From contig JANTGD010000083.1 of NCBI GenBank assembly GCA_024763135.1, forward strand, positions 1-11,269: DNA of 11,269 bases. Reading direction: 5' to 3'. The position numbers and the translations under genes are program-made. Below are positions 1 to 7,529 of the stretch, piece after piece. Numbering within the stretch: position 1 is the first letter of the stretch; every line of letters starts with the position of its first letter. Source of the DNA: Thiotrichales bacterium. GTDB lineage: Bacteria > Pseudomonadota > Gammaproteobacteria > UWMA-0217. The notes beneath the pieces are model-generated. The model made no database searches and was not told the origin of the DNA. It saw only the letters and a list, made by a program, of their open reading frames with translations.

Positions 1-985
1 CAGTCCTGCGCTCGCGCGCCTACCGGCTGACCGCTTTCCGGCTCGCTGTAGCCGCCAATATCGTGTTGACGAGGTACTAGTACCTCGTCCAGTTTAAACT
101 GACGGACTCAGTTGTCCTGTCTGCATTGCTGGGTACGCGTACTTCGCAGGGAATGGTTGTGCCCTTAGCAAGGAGTGCAGCAACGCCAGGGATGTAGCAG
201 GGCAACCCTCCGGGTGGTGCTGCGCCTGTGTGTTACAGTGCTTGCCAAGGACGGTGCCATTGCGATGTTTGTGTGCCGAAGCGGTACGCGAGCCTTCTGT
301 ATCATTCGCCGAGTCCCTTTTAGCTGTGACCGATCATTCCTTCTTCGATGTAGGTGATTCTGGGCTCGTTAGTAGTCACCTTAGGTCCACGCACTATTTC
401 ACGTTGCTCATTACCGTCGATTGTCTTCGTACGTTTCGGGTATTTCAATTGCAAGCAAACGATCTAGGCGCATGACGCGTCGCGTACCGCTGTTCGATGC
501 TGCAAGTAGAAACTCTCCCCCGGCATGTGTTCGTAAATCGTAGGGATATAGCTTTTCTCTGTGTGATGTAGTCGCTCGAAGATAAGTAATCCAAGCAGGC
601 TGCTGATACAAAATAGCCACCTCCAGGACACTGTACTGGGCGCAAGTGATGGGTTCATAGTGGCGTGTGGGGTGGGATTGTCCGTGCATAAAGACTTCGA
701 GTGTAATGAGCTCAATCGAGCGGGATGAATGGTGCTCTTGGTGATATAGACGGTACAGACTCAAGTCATCGCCGCGCACAGGCTACCGTAGAACGCGTCC
801 AGAATGCCCTTTTTATCGTAACTGACTCTAAGAGAAGGTATCCCGAGATCGCAGCATAAGGGATCCAGTCGGATGACTGCTGACTTGCCCGAAACGGAGT
901 GTAGCAGAGAGCCGGCCCCGAGATGTTATGATGATAATATCATTGTAATTTGGGCTAAACCCCGAGTCCAAGAGACAGGATTTCT
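1..985. other. Gene-poor region upstream of the sigma factor
   Basis: I find no convincing gene here. The first ~95 bases are GC-rich and open in two plus-strand frames, one ending at TAG 78-80 and the other at TAA 95-97. Either could be the tail of a gene entering from the left, but I recognise neither. A minus-strand open frame at 411-779 (122 codons, GTG start) has no Shine-Dalgarno sequence and an unremarkable composition, so I do not call it. Just before the sigma factor gene there is an AT-rich patch around 925-950 with a small inverted repeat (ATGAT-AAT-ATCAT, 931-943). It may lie in the sigma factor's promoter region, but I could not pair a credible -35 with a -10. Confidence 0.6.
68..101. 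repeat. Two adjacent perfect palindromes
   Basis: Positions 68-89 form a perfect 22-bp palindrome: GACGAGGTACT followed by its exact reverse complement. It is abutted by a second perfect palindrome, CAGTTTAAACTG, at 90-101. A third, GTACGCGTAC, lies at 133-142. There is no run of T after the large palindrome, so it is not a typical intrinsic terminator. It could be a binding site for a dimeric regulator, a recombination or transposon relic, or a cruciform-forming site. The palindromes contain SpeI-, PmeI- and MluI-type recognition sequences, so a linker artefact is also possible. The structure is certain; the function is unknown. Confidence 0.7.
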
Positions 986-1534
986 ATGCTGAAAAATGAT
1001 CCTTACGCGGAGCTGTTGCAATTGTGCGCCTTGGGTGATGAAAAAGCCTTTGCGCGTTTATATCAGCTGACCTCCCCTAAGTTGTACGGTATTGCCTTGA
1101 GCTTGATGAAGACCAAGCAAGCTGCTGAAGAAGTCTTGCAGGAGGGTTATCTGAAGATTTGGAACAATGCCGCGACGTTCAATGCGAGCCGAGCTTCGGC
1201 GCTCACCTGGATGGCGACCATTGTCCGCAATCGTGGTCTGGATGTGATTCGCAGCAAAAAGGTGCGACCGCAGGAGGTTGAGTCTGAGTACGAAGGTGAA
1301 GAATTTGCCAGTACGCTTATGGGCCCAGAGGATGGGGCAGGTTTGAGCCTTGAAGCGCGGCGTCTGGCAGAGTGCCTGGATACATTGCCGGATCGGCAGA
1401 AAGAGTCGGTCCTGCGGGCCTACTGTTATGGCTTTACCCATGAGGAGCTAGCGGAAGCATTGGCTGCACCTTTGGGTACCGTTAAAGCCTGGGTCCGCAG
1501 AGGATTGGAGAGGTTAAGAAAATGTCTCAGTTGA
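986..1534 (+). CDS. ECF-family RNA polymerase sigma factor (sigma-24 type)
   Basis: This is an extracytoplasmic-function sigma factor, directing RNA polymerase to a small regulon when released from its anti-sigma factor. The 182-residue length is normal for the family. Sigma region 2 spans about residues 20-92, including the stretch AAEEVLQEGYLKIW and the DNA-melting part TWMATIVRNRGLDVIR. Region 4 spans about residues 128-180, with the helix-turn-helix around FTHEELAEALAAPLGTVKAW. There is no sigma region 1 or 3. The ATG start is supported by AGGA at 977-980, five bases upstream. The gene overlaps the anti-sigma gene by 13 bases, implying co-transcription and coupled translation. The signal sensed and the target genes cannot be read from this window, and nothing shows that it controls the T3SS genes. 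Confidence 0.93.
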   Translation: MLKNDPYAELLQLCALGDEKAFARLYQLTSPKLYGIALSLMKTKQAAEEVLQEGYLKIWNNAATFNASRASALTWMATIVRNRGLDVIRSKKVRPQEVESEYEGEEFASTLMGPEDGAGLSLEARRLAECLDTLPDRQKESVLRAYCYGFTHEELAEALAAPLGTVKAWVRRGLERLRKCLS

Positions 1535-2277
1535 AACGCTATCAGGATCCCGAGTTGTATGAGCGCCTGGCAGCAGAATATGTGCTGGGGACCTTACGTG
1601 GCCCTGCGCTACGTCGCTTCGAGCGCTTGATTCAGGAGCGGCCCTATATCCGCTATGCGGTGGAGCTATGGGAGGCGCGTTTGAATGTAATGGCCGAATC
1701 GGCAACCGAGATCAAGCCCGATCCTAAAGTGTGGACCGCAATTCAGAGCGACCTAAAACTGCATGGACGTCCCACCACCAGTAATCGATCAGCCCATTTC
1801 TGGTCGCGAGTCTGGGATGCCAAGTCATTTTGGCAATCCGCCACGGCAGTGCTCGCGGTGCTGCTAATAGTAAACTGGCTGTTACCAAAAGCGCAGATTC
1901 CTGGTACGCCAGGCTCGGGTTTTGCCATGCCAAGCTATGTGGCCGTTTTAGAAAGCGATAAAAACAAGCCTATGATGGTGACATTGGGTGATCAGCAGCA
2001 TCGTACGATTATGGTCCGCGTCCTCGATAAGCCAAAAATGCCCAAGGAGCAGCAATTGGCTTTGTGGGCACTGCGGGATGCAAACAGTCCCCCGGTATTG
2101 ATTGGTGTCGTGCCTTACGATACTGAACAACGGGCACTCAAGTTGAGCCGAGAAGAATGGCGGCGCATCAAAGGCGCTAAGGAATTTGCGGTAACCATGG
2201 AGCCCATGGGGAAGTCGGATATGGATAAACCTTCCGGCCCTGTGATGTTCAAAGGGGCTTGTCTGGACTTTATTTGA
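1522..2277 (+). CDS. RskA-like (anti-sigma-K) membrane anti-sigma factor
   Basis: This is the probable anti-sigma partner of the preceding ECF sigma factor, holding it at the inner membrane until a signal releases it. The 251-residue protein has an N-terminal cytoplasmic sigma-binding region (about residues 8-75, with the typical AAEYVLGTLRGPALRRFERL segment). It has one membrane segment (about 104-121) and a C-terminal periplasmic RskA domain (about 135-250). The sequence WALRDANSPPVLIGVVP and the closing GPVMFKGACLDFI fit that domain. There is no HxxxCxxC zinc motif, so it is not a zinc-type anti-sigma factor. The ATG start has a strong GGAGAGG at 1507-1513 lying inside the end of the sigma gene. 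About 250 bases without a recognised gene follow it. Confidence 0.9.
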   Translation: MSQLKRYQDPELYERLAAEYVLGTLRGPALRRFERLIQERPYIRYAVELWEARLNVMAESATEIKPDPKVWTAIQSDLKLHGRPTTSNRSAHFWSRVWDAKSFWQSATAVLAVLLIVNWLLPKAQIPGTPGSGFAMPSYVAVLESDKNKPMMVTLGDQQHRTIMVRVLDKPKMPKEQQLALWALRDANSPPVLIGVVPYDTEQRALKLSREEWRRIKGAKEFAVTMEPMGKSDMDKPSGPVMFKGACLDFI

Positions 2278-2529
2278 TTCTCATATCACTCCACCAGCGT
2301 GTTCTGATGGATACGGTGAGCCAGATAGCGGTTGACCACGTTATTGCGCTTTTTGCAAAGGGATGATGTGCCTCGTGCTTGAGTGTTCAAAGCCCTGCAG
2401 AATGAAGCTTGACTGGGGTGGTCTTCGTCAGATGAGGGGCGATATCGGCGTGCCGCCAGGTGCTTGAAACCACTCGAGTAGAGCCCTATCTTTAGTGACT
2501 ATCCAAACCAATATTAGGTTAAACAGTTC

Positions 2530-3261
2530 TTGACTTGTCTCGATCAGATCGTCTCTCAGGTGCGTCAACGGCATTTTGCCGTGCAGCCCCTTAGCGCCGA
2601 TTGTGCTGCCAGCCTGTACCAGGCAAACGATTGGCAGCAGTTCCGACGCAGCTGGGATCATTTGCTGCCCGATCAGTACATGGGGGACAGGGGGCGCTAT
2701 CGGGCGCGTCGGTACCAAGTGTTTGAATATTCAACTGAATCCCAGTCCCTAACGATTAACCCGGACCAGCGCCATTACCAAGCACGCGATTACAATCGTC
2801 TCAACGGCGGCATCTATCGTGTGTATGAACCCTTTACCCATGAGACCCTGATTAATCGCGCTTTTTTGACTATTCAACGATTGACAATCGCAACGGCCCG
2901 CCGGTTGAAACCCGGTGTAAAACAGTGGCATATAGAGGCGCATCAGTTTCGAATCTACGCGAGTGGAGAGGAAGTTGGGCGTCCTGTCCCCGAAGGCCTG
3001 CACAAAGATGGTGTCGATTTTGTATTTGTCTTCTTCGTGCAGCGGGTAAATGTTCGGGGTGGTGTCAGTAAGATCTACTCTGAAGATTCGCAAATCTTAG
3101 CGACACATCAAATGCGTTCATCGCGGGAACTCATGGTCATTGACGATCGCGAGCTGTGGCATCATGTCACGCCCATCTATCCTTGTATTTCTCGCCAGCA
3201 AGCGTATCGCGATGTCCTCGTGCTCACATTCAAAGCAGCGCCAGAACAGAAAGCTGCTTAG
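2530..3261 (+). CDS. 2-oxoglutarate/Fe(II)-dependent dioxygenase, IDO/BsmA-like (2OG-Fe dioxygenase family)
   Basis: This protein resembles the bacterial 2OG-Fe dioxygenase family that includes Bacillus L-isoleucine 4-hydroxylase (IDO). Members hydroxylate free aliphatic amino acids using 2-oxoglutarate, O2 and Fe(II). The visible iron ligands are H158 and D160 in the HKDG motif and H211 or H212 in ELWHHVTPI. R227 in YRDVLVLTF is a plausible 2-oxoglutarate-binding arginine. The 243-residue length matches the family. The frame is closed by TAG at 2515-2517, and the first possible start is TTG at 2530, preceded by a weak AGGT at 2516-2519. A shorter product starting downstream cannot be excluded. 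The substrate is unknown. It stands alone between gene-poor stretches, with no evident operon partner. Confidence 0.82.
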   Translation: MTCLDQIVSQVRQRHFAVQPLSADCAASLYQANDWQQFRRSWDHLLPDQYMGDRGRYRARRYQVFEYSTESQSLTINPDQRHYQARDYNRLNGGIYRVYEPFTHETLINRAFLTIQRLTIATARRLKPGVKQWHIEAHQFRIYASGEEVGRPVPEGLHKDGVDFVFVFFVQRVNVRGGVSKIYSEDSQILATHQMRSSRELMVIDDRELWHHVTPIYPCISRQQAYRDVLVLTFKAAPEQKAA

Positions 3262-4217
3262 CGTGGCCAATTGAGCCTCTTCAAGCAAAGAAAGGCGACT
3301 GCGTCAAAGCATAATTTGGTTGGATTTCGCGCCGTTATCACCGCAAAGATGCTTCTCAAGCGGATGTTGCCATGCGCGAGTTCATTCTCTTTACTCGCTC
3401 AAATGAAACGAACCGAAAGCAAGGGTGCCCCGTCGCTCGCCTTAATCCACAGACACGTCGTGCCGTGTCCGCGGGGCGGCGAAGGGGGGAACAAGCCTGA
3501 TGGCTTGTTGAGCTGTGCCCGATATTGCCGAAAAGAATGATTTTGGCGCGTTACAAAAGGCATGGGGATTTTTGCCAGTCTGTACCAGCAGCCTTCTAGG
3601 TTCTAGGCACACCAGTGCGAGACTTGTCGTGCTAATTCAAACGCGCGCAACACCTCGGATGGCCCCTTTTCGATCTGCGTTTCCCATCAATACTAAGGTA
3701 TTCGTCACGAACCCTATGGTCTTTTTACAGGGTGGGCGGAGGACCGGTTTGATTCAGAAGCATCTGTAACCGATCGGTAATATAACGAATTTGAAGAATA
3801 GAAAGCCGTATTCCGCAGCTTGAACTTTCTCTAGATCACTTGGTCTATACCTTCCGTTAGTGTCAGCTCTGTTGTATCTGTGATCTTGATGGAGCGGAGA
3901 CGGGGGGGTTGGGTCGGTGCTAAGAGTGATGGTGTCTCCACAACCAAGCACTTTCTCATCGAATAGGTTCGGGACGGATAAATTTTGCTTCTAGGAAGGG
4001 TTTAGCTGTCCGCTACATTGAGGGTCCGTTGTTTGGGTAACGAGGGGTATAAGTATGGTTGCCCTTTGCGGGTATTAATACTTGCGGATTGCAAATCGAT
4101 CCCAGCCTGGAATGCTCTTCATGGTGCAGGGGTAAAGCGCCCTTTTTTCACCAACCTTTTTTCATCAACAATTAAAGTTTCAGTCTGCGCGGCTCATCAA
4201 TTAAGAGAAACAGTGCG
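3262..4217. other. Gene-poor region before the T3SS operon
   Basis: About 950 bases hold no gene I recognise. Several frames stay open for 60-90 codons (for example 3271-3540, 3515-3769 and 4018-4221), but they lack good ribosome sites and familiar motifs. The last one ends at TGA 4219-4221, overlapping the sctJ start as ATGA. It does not look like SctI, the usual gene before sctJ in Ysc-type clusters. The frame from about 3323 to 3499 reads plausibly as protein and could be a decayed gene. I found no clear HrpL-type or PIP-type box before sctJ. A 7-bp tandem repeat (TTCTAGG twice) lies at 3594-3607. Confidence 0.55.
3490..3509. other. Perfect stem-loop (8-bp stem, 4-base loop)
   Basis: AACAAGCC and its exact reverse complement GGCTTGTT are separated by TGAT. 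No T-run follows on either strand, so it is not a canonical intrinsic terminator. It lies about 230 bases past the dioxygenase stop and may be a transcript-end structure or the relic of a small element. Confidence 0.4.
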
Positions 4218-5099
4218 ATGAATAATCAGATTTCACGTCAGCCCTCCACCGTATTGGGCATCGGAAGATACTTGATGATGCTCGGCGTTGTTTTTGTGGT
4301 CTTGGTGTTGGCGGGGTGTAAGACTGAACTATATTCCGGTCTTGAGGAAGAAGAAGCCAATGAGATGACCACGATTCTGTTAAAGAATGGTATCTCTACA
4401 CAAAAGATCAGGGATAAAAAGGGTCAGACTTACTCAATCCTGCTCGATAGTGCTTATTTTCCCACGGCGATCGAGTTGCTCAAAACACAAGGTTACCCGC
4501 GGGAAAAGTTTCTCAAGGTAGAGGATATTTTCAAAAAAGAAGGACTCATCTCTTCACCGCTTGAAGAGCGTGTCCGTTACATTTACGCACTTTCCCAGGA
4601 TGTACAGGAAACGCTCGCGCGGATCGATGGGGTTGTGACTGCGCGCGTGCATGTGGTACTGCCGGAAAACGATCCATTTAGCGAAAATGTCAAACCTTCT
4701 TCTGCGTCGGTCTTTATCCGATACCTGCCAGACTATCAGCTTGAAGATATCAAAGCCGAAATTAAACTTATTGTGCAAAAGAGTATCGAAGGGCTCGCCT
4801 ACGATAAGGTGTCGGTCATTATGCTACCCGCCACAGGGCAGGCCTATGAAAACAATGACAGCAATTGGACCAATGAATGGGGCGTCCGTTTACCCAGCAC
4901 ATCGGTTATGAGCTTCAGGGTTGTGGTGTGGAGTCTCGTATTGGTTAACCTCTTATTACTCGGTGTCGTTTTTTATCTATCACAACAATTACTCAACCAA
5001 GACCGCAAAGATGATGCGACGCAACCAGAATCGGATCACTTCTTCAAGCGCTGGCTCAGCAGAATTTTACCCAATCGGGGGGGCATGCGCGCGCAATGA
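4218..5099 (+). CDS. sctJ: T3SS inner-membrane ring lipoprotein SctJ (YscJ/HrcJ/PrgK family)
   Basis: SctJ forms one of the two inner-membrane rings at the base of the type III injectisome. The 293-residue protein begins with a lipoprotein signal peptide: a basic N-region, a hydrophobic stretch, and the lipobox LVLAGC with the lipidated Cys at 34. The family start KTELYSGLEEEEANEMTTILLKNGI follows. Ring-building domains run to about residue 215 and include the signature SSPLEERVRYIYALSQDVQETL and GVVTARVHVVLPENDPF. A second membrane segment lies at about 233-256, and a basic cytoplasmic tail of about 38 residues follows. It is longer than YscJ (about 244), mostly in N-region and tail. The ATG at 4218 has only a weak purine-rich AAGAGAAA upstream. 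It is the first gene of the operon and its stop overlaps the sctK start (ATGA). Confidence 0.96.
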   Translation: MNNQISRQPSTVLGIGRYLMMLGVVFVVLVLAGCKTELYSGLEEEEANEMTTILLKNGISTQKIRDKKGQTYSILLDSAYFPTAIELLKTQGYPREKFLKVEDIFKKEGLISSPLEERVRYIYALSQDVQETLARIDGVVTARVHVVLPENDPFSENVKPSSASVFIRYLPDYQLEDIKAEIKLIVQKSIEGLAYDKVSVIMLPATGQAYENNDSNWTNEWGVRLPSTSVMSFRVVVWSLVLVNLLLLGVVFYLSQQLLNQDRKDDATQPESDHFFKRWLSRILPNRGGMRAQ

Positions 5100-5770
5100 C
5101 TGGGTCACTCAATGCAATTTTGGAATTTAATTTTTTTCCAGCCCGCTATGTTCACCGGGGGTGGTTGGCCGAGCTACCTTATACGCCACTTTTTAAAGAA
5201 CTGGAGCGCTTTAGGCAGACCGAAAAAGCCCGTTCGCGTTATCTGCTGGCGCGCTTCGGTATTTTCAATGACTATTTTTTTCACTTCGAAAGCCGCGCTA
5301 GTCAGATTGGACTGCTGTCTCGTGCCGAGTTGCTGCGCTTACTCGAGCTGACAGGATTGCTGATGAACCAGGGCTATATATCCACTTTGATTGACGGCGC
5401 TGCATTACGCTCGATTCAGCAACAAGTTGGTGCGGCGGATTTCGAAATCATGCAGCGAGGTGCGCGGATTTCTTATCCGACTATGCAAGCAAGTCCGCGC
5501 CGAGTGGAACGTTTCAGGGCCCACGCCCTGGCGTGTGGGTTACGCGGTTTGCGGACAGCCTATCGCGTCTATCCCAAAGGATTTACGCAACGTCTTGCGT
5601 TAAAGCTTGGTCCAGCGATGACAGAAATGCTCCACACCCTCGAGGGATTTGAAGATGAACCAAGTGCCAGACGGCTATTGTTGGAAGCGTATGACCATTT
5701 GTTAACCGAACAACAGATCCGTTCCGAGACTGCCGCGGGGTCGGTATCTCCAGCAGCAAAGGAGTCGTAG
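5096..5770 (+). CDS. sctK: T3SS sorting-platform protein SctK (YscK/HrpB4-like)
   Basis: SctK links the cytoplasmic pods of the sorting platform to the membrane rings. The assignment rests mainly on position (between sctJ and sctL), the length (224 residues) and the N-terminal pattern EFNFFPARYVHRGWL, typical of YscK-like proteins. The remainder is predicted to be helical and soluble, with no membrane segment or signal peptide. This is the least conserved core T3SS protein, so the call depends heavily on context. Its ATG overlaps the sctJ stop by four bases, and no strong Shine-Dalgarno is visible, so translation is probably coupled. A SctK-type protein argues for a Ysc/Hrp/Chlamydia-like system. 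Confidence 0.8.
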   Translation: MTGSLNAILEFNFFPARYVHRGWLAELPYTPLFKELERFRQTEKARSRYLLARFGIFNDYFFHFESRASQIGLLSRAELLRLLELTGLLMNQGYISTLIDGAALRSIQQQVGAADFEIMQRGARISYPTMQASPRRVERFRAHALACGLRGLRTAYRVYPKGFTQRLALKLGPAMTEMLHTLEGFEDEPSARRLLLEAYDHLLTEQQIRSETAAGSVSPAAKES

Positions 5771-5774
5771 GTTG

Positions 5775-6362
5775 ATGGCGCAACGAGTAATAAAAAAGGA
5801 TGATTTTGATACTCTTCAGCAGGCAGGCGAGATTATCAATCAAGCCCGTGCCGAAGCACAGCATGTGATGGAACAGGCCCGTAATGCCTACGAGCAAGCA
5901 CGTAAGGAAGGCTATCAGGCAGGCTTGGAACAAGGACGGATGGAAAGTGCAGAGCTGCTTTTCAGTACCGTATCCAGCAGTATCGATTATATTGATCATC
6001 TGGAAAAAGCGCTGGTGGATGTCACGCTAGAAGCAATGGACCGTTTGATTGGCGATCAGTCTGATCGTCAATTACTCGCTCAGGCGGTGAAAAACGGACT
6101 CACGCATCTGCGACATCAACAAAAAGTAGTTGTGCGTGCAACACCAGATGTAATCAATTATCTGGAAGACCATATCGGGCTCACCGATGCAGGTGGCAGT
6201 ACGCTGGTGTTTCTGGTCGACGAGCGCCTTGCAGCAGATGAATGTGTGCTGGAATCGGAGTACGCCATGGTAACGATCAATGCACGTCAGCAATTAGAGA
6301 ATCTAAAAGAACTGATTCGAGAAAAGTTTGCATCTGCTGAGCAAACCGACGTAAATACTTAA
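5775..6362 (+). CDS. sctL: T3SS ATPase-regulating stator protein SctL (YscL/HrpE/FliH family)
   Basis: SctL forms the spokes joining the SctQ pods to the SctN ATPase hexamer and regulates the ATPase. The protein (195 residues from this ATG) has a charged, coiled-coil N-terminal half including AQHVMEQARNAYEQARKEGY. The FliH-like Gly-spaced segment GYQAGLEQGR follows, then a globular C-terminal domain with LEAMDRLIGD and VNGLTHLR-like positions (KNGLTHLRHQQKVVVRA). I chose ATG 5775 over the adjacent in-frame TTG at 5772; the GGAG at 5761-5764 serves either. It follows sctK by a few bases and is followed by sctQ after 21 bases. No SctN gene follows it, although that is the usual neighbour. Confidence 0.9.
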   Translation: MAQRVIKKDDFDTLQQAGEIINQARAEAQHVMEQARNAYEQARKEGYQAGLEQGRMESAELLFSTVSSSIDYIDHLEKALVDVTLEAMDRLIGDQSDRQLLAQAVKNGLTHLRHQQKVVVRATPDVINYLEDHIGLTDAGGSTLVFLVDERLAADECVLESEYAMVTINARQQLENLKELIREKFASAEQTDVNT

Positions 6363-6383
6363 GGTGGCGCGGGGGAGCGGGGA

Positions 6384-7529
6384 ATGACAAAAGAAAAAGA
6401 AGACCTGTTCACAGAAGCGAGAAAACGCCTCCAGGAACTCGAAGCTGAGACCGATCCTTTGGCTGCGCCCAGCGTCGTGCCCGAGCCGCCTCTTTCTCGT
6501 CGAAGTGCAGCAAAAGTCGATGAAAATCCCGTCAAGCCATTTCGTGCTAAGTCGGTTGACCGGCTGCAACGAGTAGTGGGCAACCTTTTGGCGGCGGCGC
6601 ATTGGCCGCTGTATTTTCGCTCTTCCAATCTCGATTTTCGCTTGCGCTTGTTGCCTTATGGCACGCTGCCAGGGATAGACAAAGGTCTGGATTTTTGCTT
6701 GCGAATCGCAGGATTTACCTGTGTGGTGACGCTGGATCAATGGCCTTATTCCGAAGCAGTGGGTGGCCAACTAGATGGCGCAGCGTTTGCCCGTTTGCCG
6801 GATTCTCTCGCGGCGGGAATTTTGACTGTGCAATTGGAGGAATTTCTCTCCCAATTGGCACAAGCACTGGATGAACCCGTGAGCCTAGGGGAATCGCGCT
6901 CTGCCTGGCAACGACATACGCAGGCTATTGCATTGGGGTTGATTCTTGAAGAGCGTAATGGACGCACTGTCCACATGATCGCTCGCATGCCTATTAGAGC
7001 GCTTGCGGTTGTGGTCAAGGCGCTGCGTCGCTGGCCCGCCCCTCCCTTAGACCACCTATGGGGCTCGTTGCGTCTCGATTCTACGATCGCCTTTGGGCGT
7101 TCGCAGCTCACGGTCGAGGAGCTTAAAAAATTGACGGTTGGGGATATCGTGTTGCTCAGCGAATGCTATGCGCAGCGACAGGATCGATACAAAATCCTAC
7201 TCTCAGACCGCCAAGCGTTTTTCATAAAAAAACAAGCGGAGGTATATGTTGTGGATGAAGTCGCTCAAAACGGTGCTCCAGGAGGTGATGCCGGGACGGT
7301 CGTAGATGTGGAGAGCCTGACGGTTACGCTCGAATTCAATCTAGGGCATCGCGCCTTGACACTGGCGGAACTCAAAAGTCTGGCACCCGGGCATATTTTT
7401 AAACTGGAGGAACCCATCAGCGAGTCTGTAACTATTCTATGCAATGGGCAGCGACTTGGGACTGGCGAAATCGTTGAAGTCGAGAAAAAAACGGGTGTGC
7501 GCATCCTACAGGTTTTTGGCAAGGGTTAA
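6384..7529 (+). CDS. sctQ: T3SS cytoplasmic ring/pod protein SctQ (YscQ/HrcQ/SpaO family)
   Basis: SctQ is the main component of the sorting-platform pods and is related to flagellar FliM/FliN. The 381-residue protein starts with an acidic/proline-rich extension of about 55 residues that is probably disordered. A middle domain follows (about 60-235). Two C-terminal SpoA domains come next: SpoA1 at about 241-292 (LTVEELKKLTVGDIVLL) and SpoA2 at about 312-378 (ALTLAELKSLAPGHIFKLEE, then RLGTGEIVEV). It is longer than YscQ (about 307), chiefly at the N-terminus. The ATG is preceded by GGGGAGCGGGG at 6370-6380. Its TAA overlaps the sctR ATG by one base (TAATG). An internal start before SpoA2 is described separately. 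Confidence 0.94.
   Translation: MTKEKEDLFTEARKRLQELEAETDPLAAPSVVPEPPLSRRSAAKVDENPVKPFRAKSVDRLQRVVGNLLAAAHWPLYFRSSNLDFRLRLLPYGTLPGIDKGLDFCLRIAGFTCVVTLDQWPYSEAVGGQLDGAAFARLPDSLAAGILTVQLEEFLSQLAQALDEPVSLGESRSAWQRHTQAIALGLILEERNGRTVHMIARMPIRALAVVVKALRRWPAPPLDHLWGSLRLDSTIAFGRSQLTVEELKKLTVGDIVLLSECYAQRQDRYKILLSDRQAFFIKKQAEVYVVDEVAQNGAPGGDAGTVVDVESLTVTLEFNLGHRALTLAELKSLAPGHIFKLEEPISESVTILCNGQRLGTGEIVEVEKKTGVRILQVFGKG
7238..7253 (+). promoter_or_regulatory. Internal ribosome-binding site and GTG start for a short SctQ-C product
   Basis: Inside sctQ, a perfect GGAGG (7238-7242) stands eight bases before an in-frame GTG (7251-7253, codon 290 of sctQ). This falls in the linker between SpoA1 and SpoA2. 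Initiation here would give a 92-residue protein ending at 7529 and consisting of little more than SpoA2. Yersinia YscQ, Salmonella SpaO and SsaQ are known to make such a C-terminal product from an internal start, and it associates with full-length SctQ. The sequence features are seen directly; use of the site is inferred. Confidence 0.6.

Noticed and set aside
411..779. 122-codon open frame on the minus strand
   Set aside because: GTG start without a Shine-Dalgarno, no recognisable motif, composition like random sequence, and overlapping open frames on both strands.
2428..2718. 96-codon minus-strand open frame overlapping the dioxygenase start
   Set aside because: Mostly antisense to the dioxygenase coding region and without recognisable domains; best explained as a shadow frame.
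3271..3540. 89-codon open frame after the dioxygenase
   Set aside because: No good start signal and no motif I recognise; another frame over part of it reads at least as well as protein.
4128..4148. Possible terminator (AGGG...CCCT then six T) before sctJ
   Set aside because: Only a four-pair stem with an eight-base loop; too weak to call.
4018..4221. 67-codon open frame overlapping sctJ as ATGA, possible SctI
   Set aside because: No SctI-like C-terminal amphipathic helix, TTG start without a ribosome site, and unfamiliar composition; the ATGA overlap can arise by chance.
6363..6383. Slot for the SctN ATPase between sctL and sctQ
   Set aside because: Only 21 bases lie here, and I saw no Walker A motif or other ATPase signature among the T3SS genes, so no ATPase gene or remnant is called.
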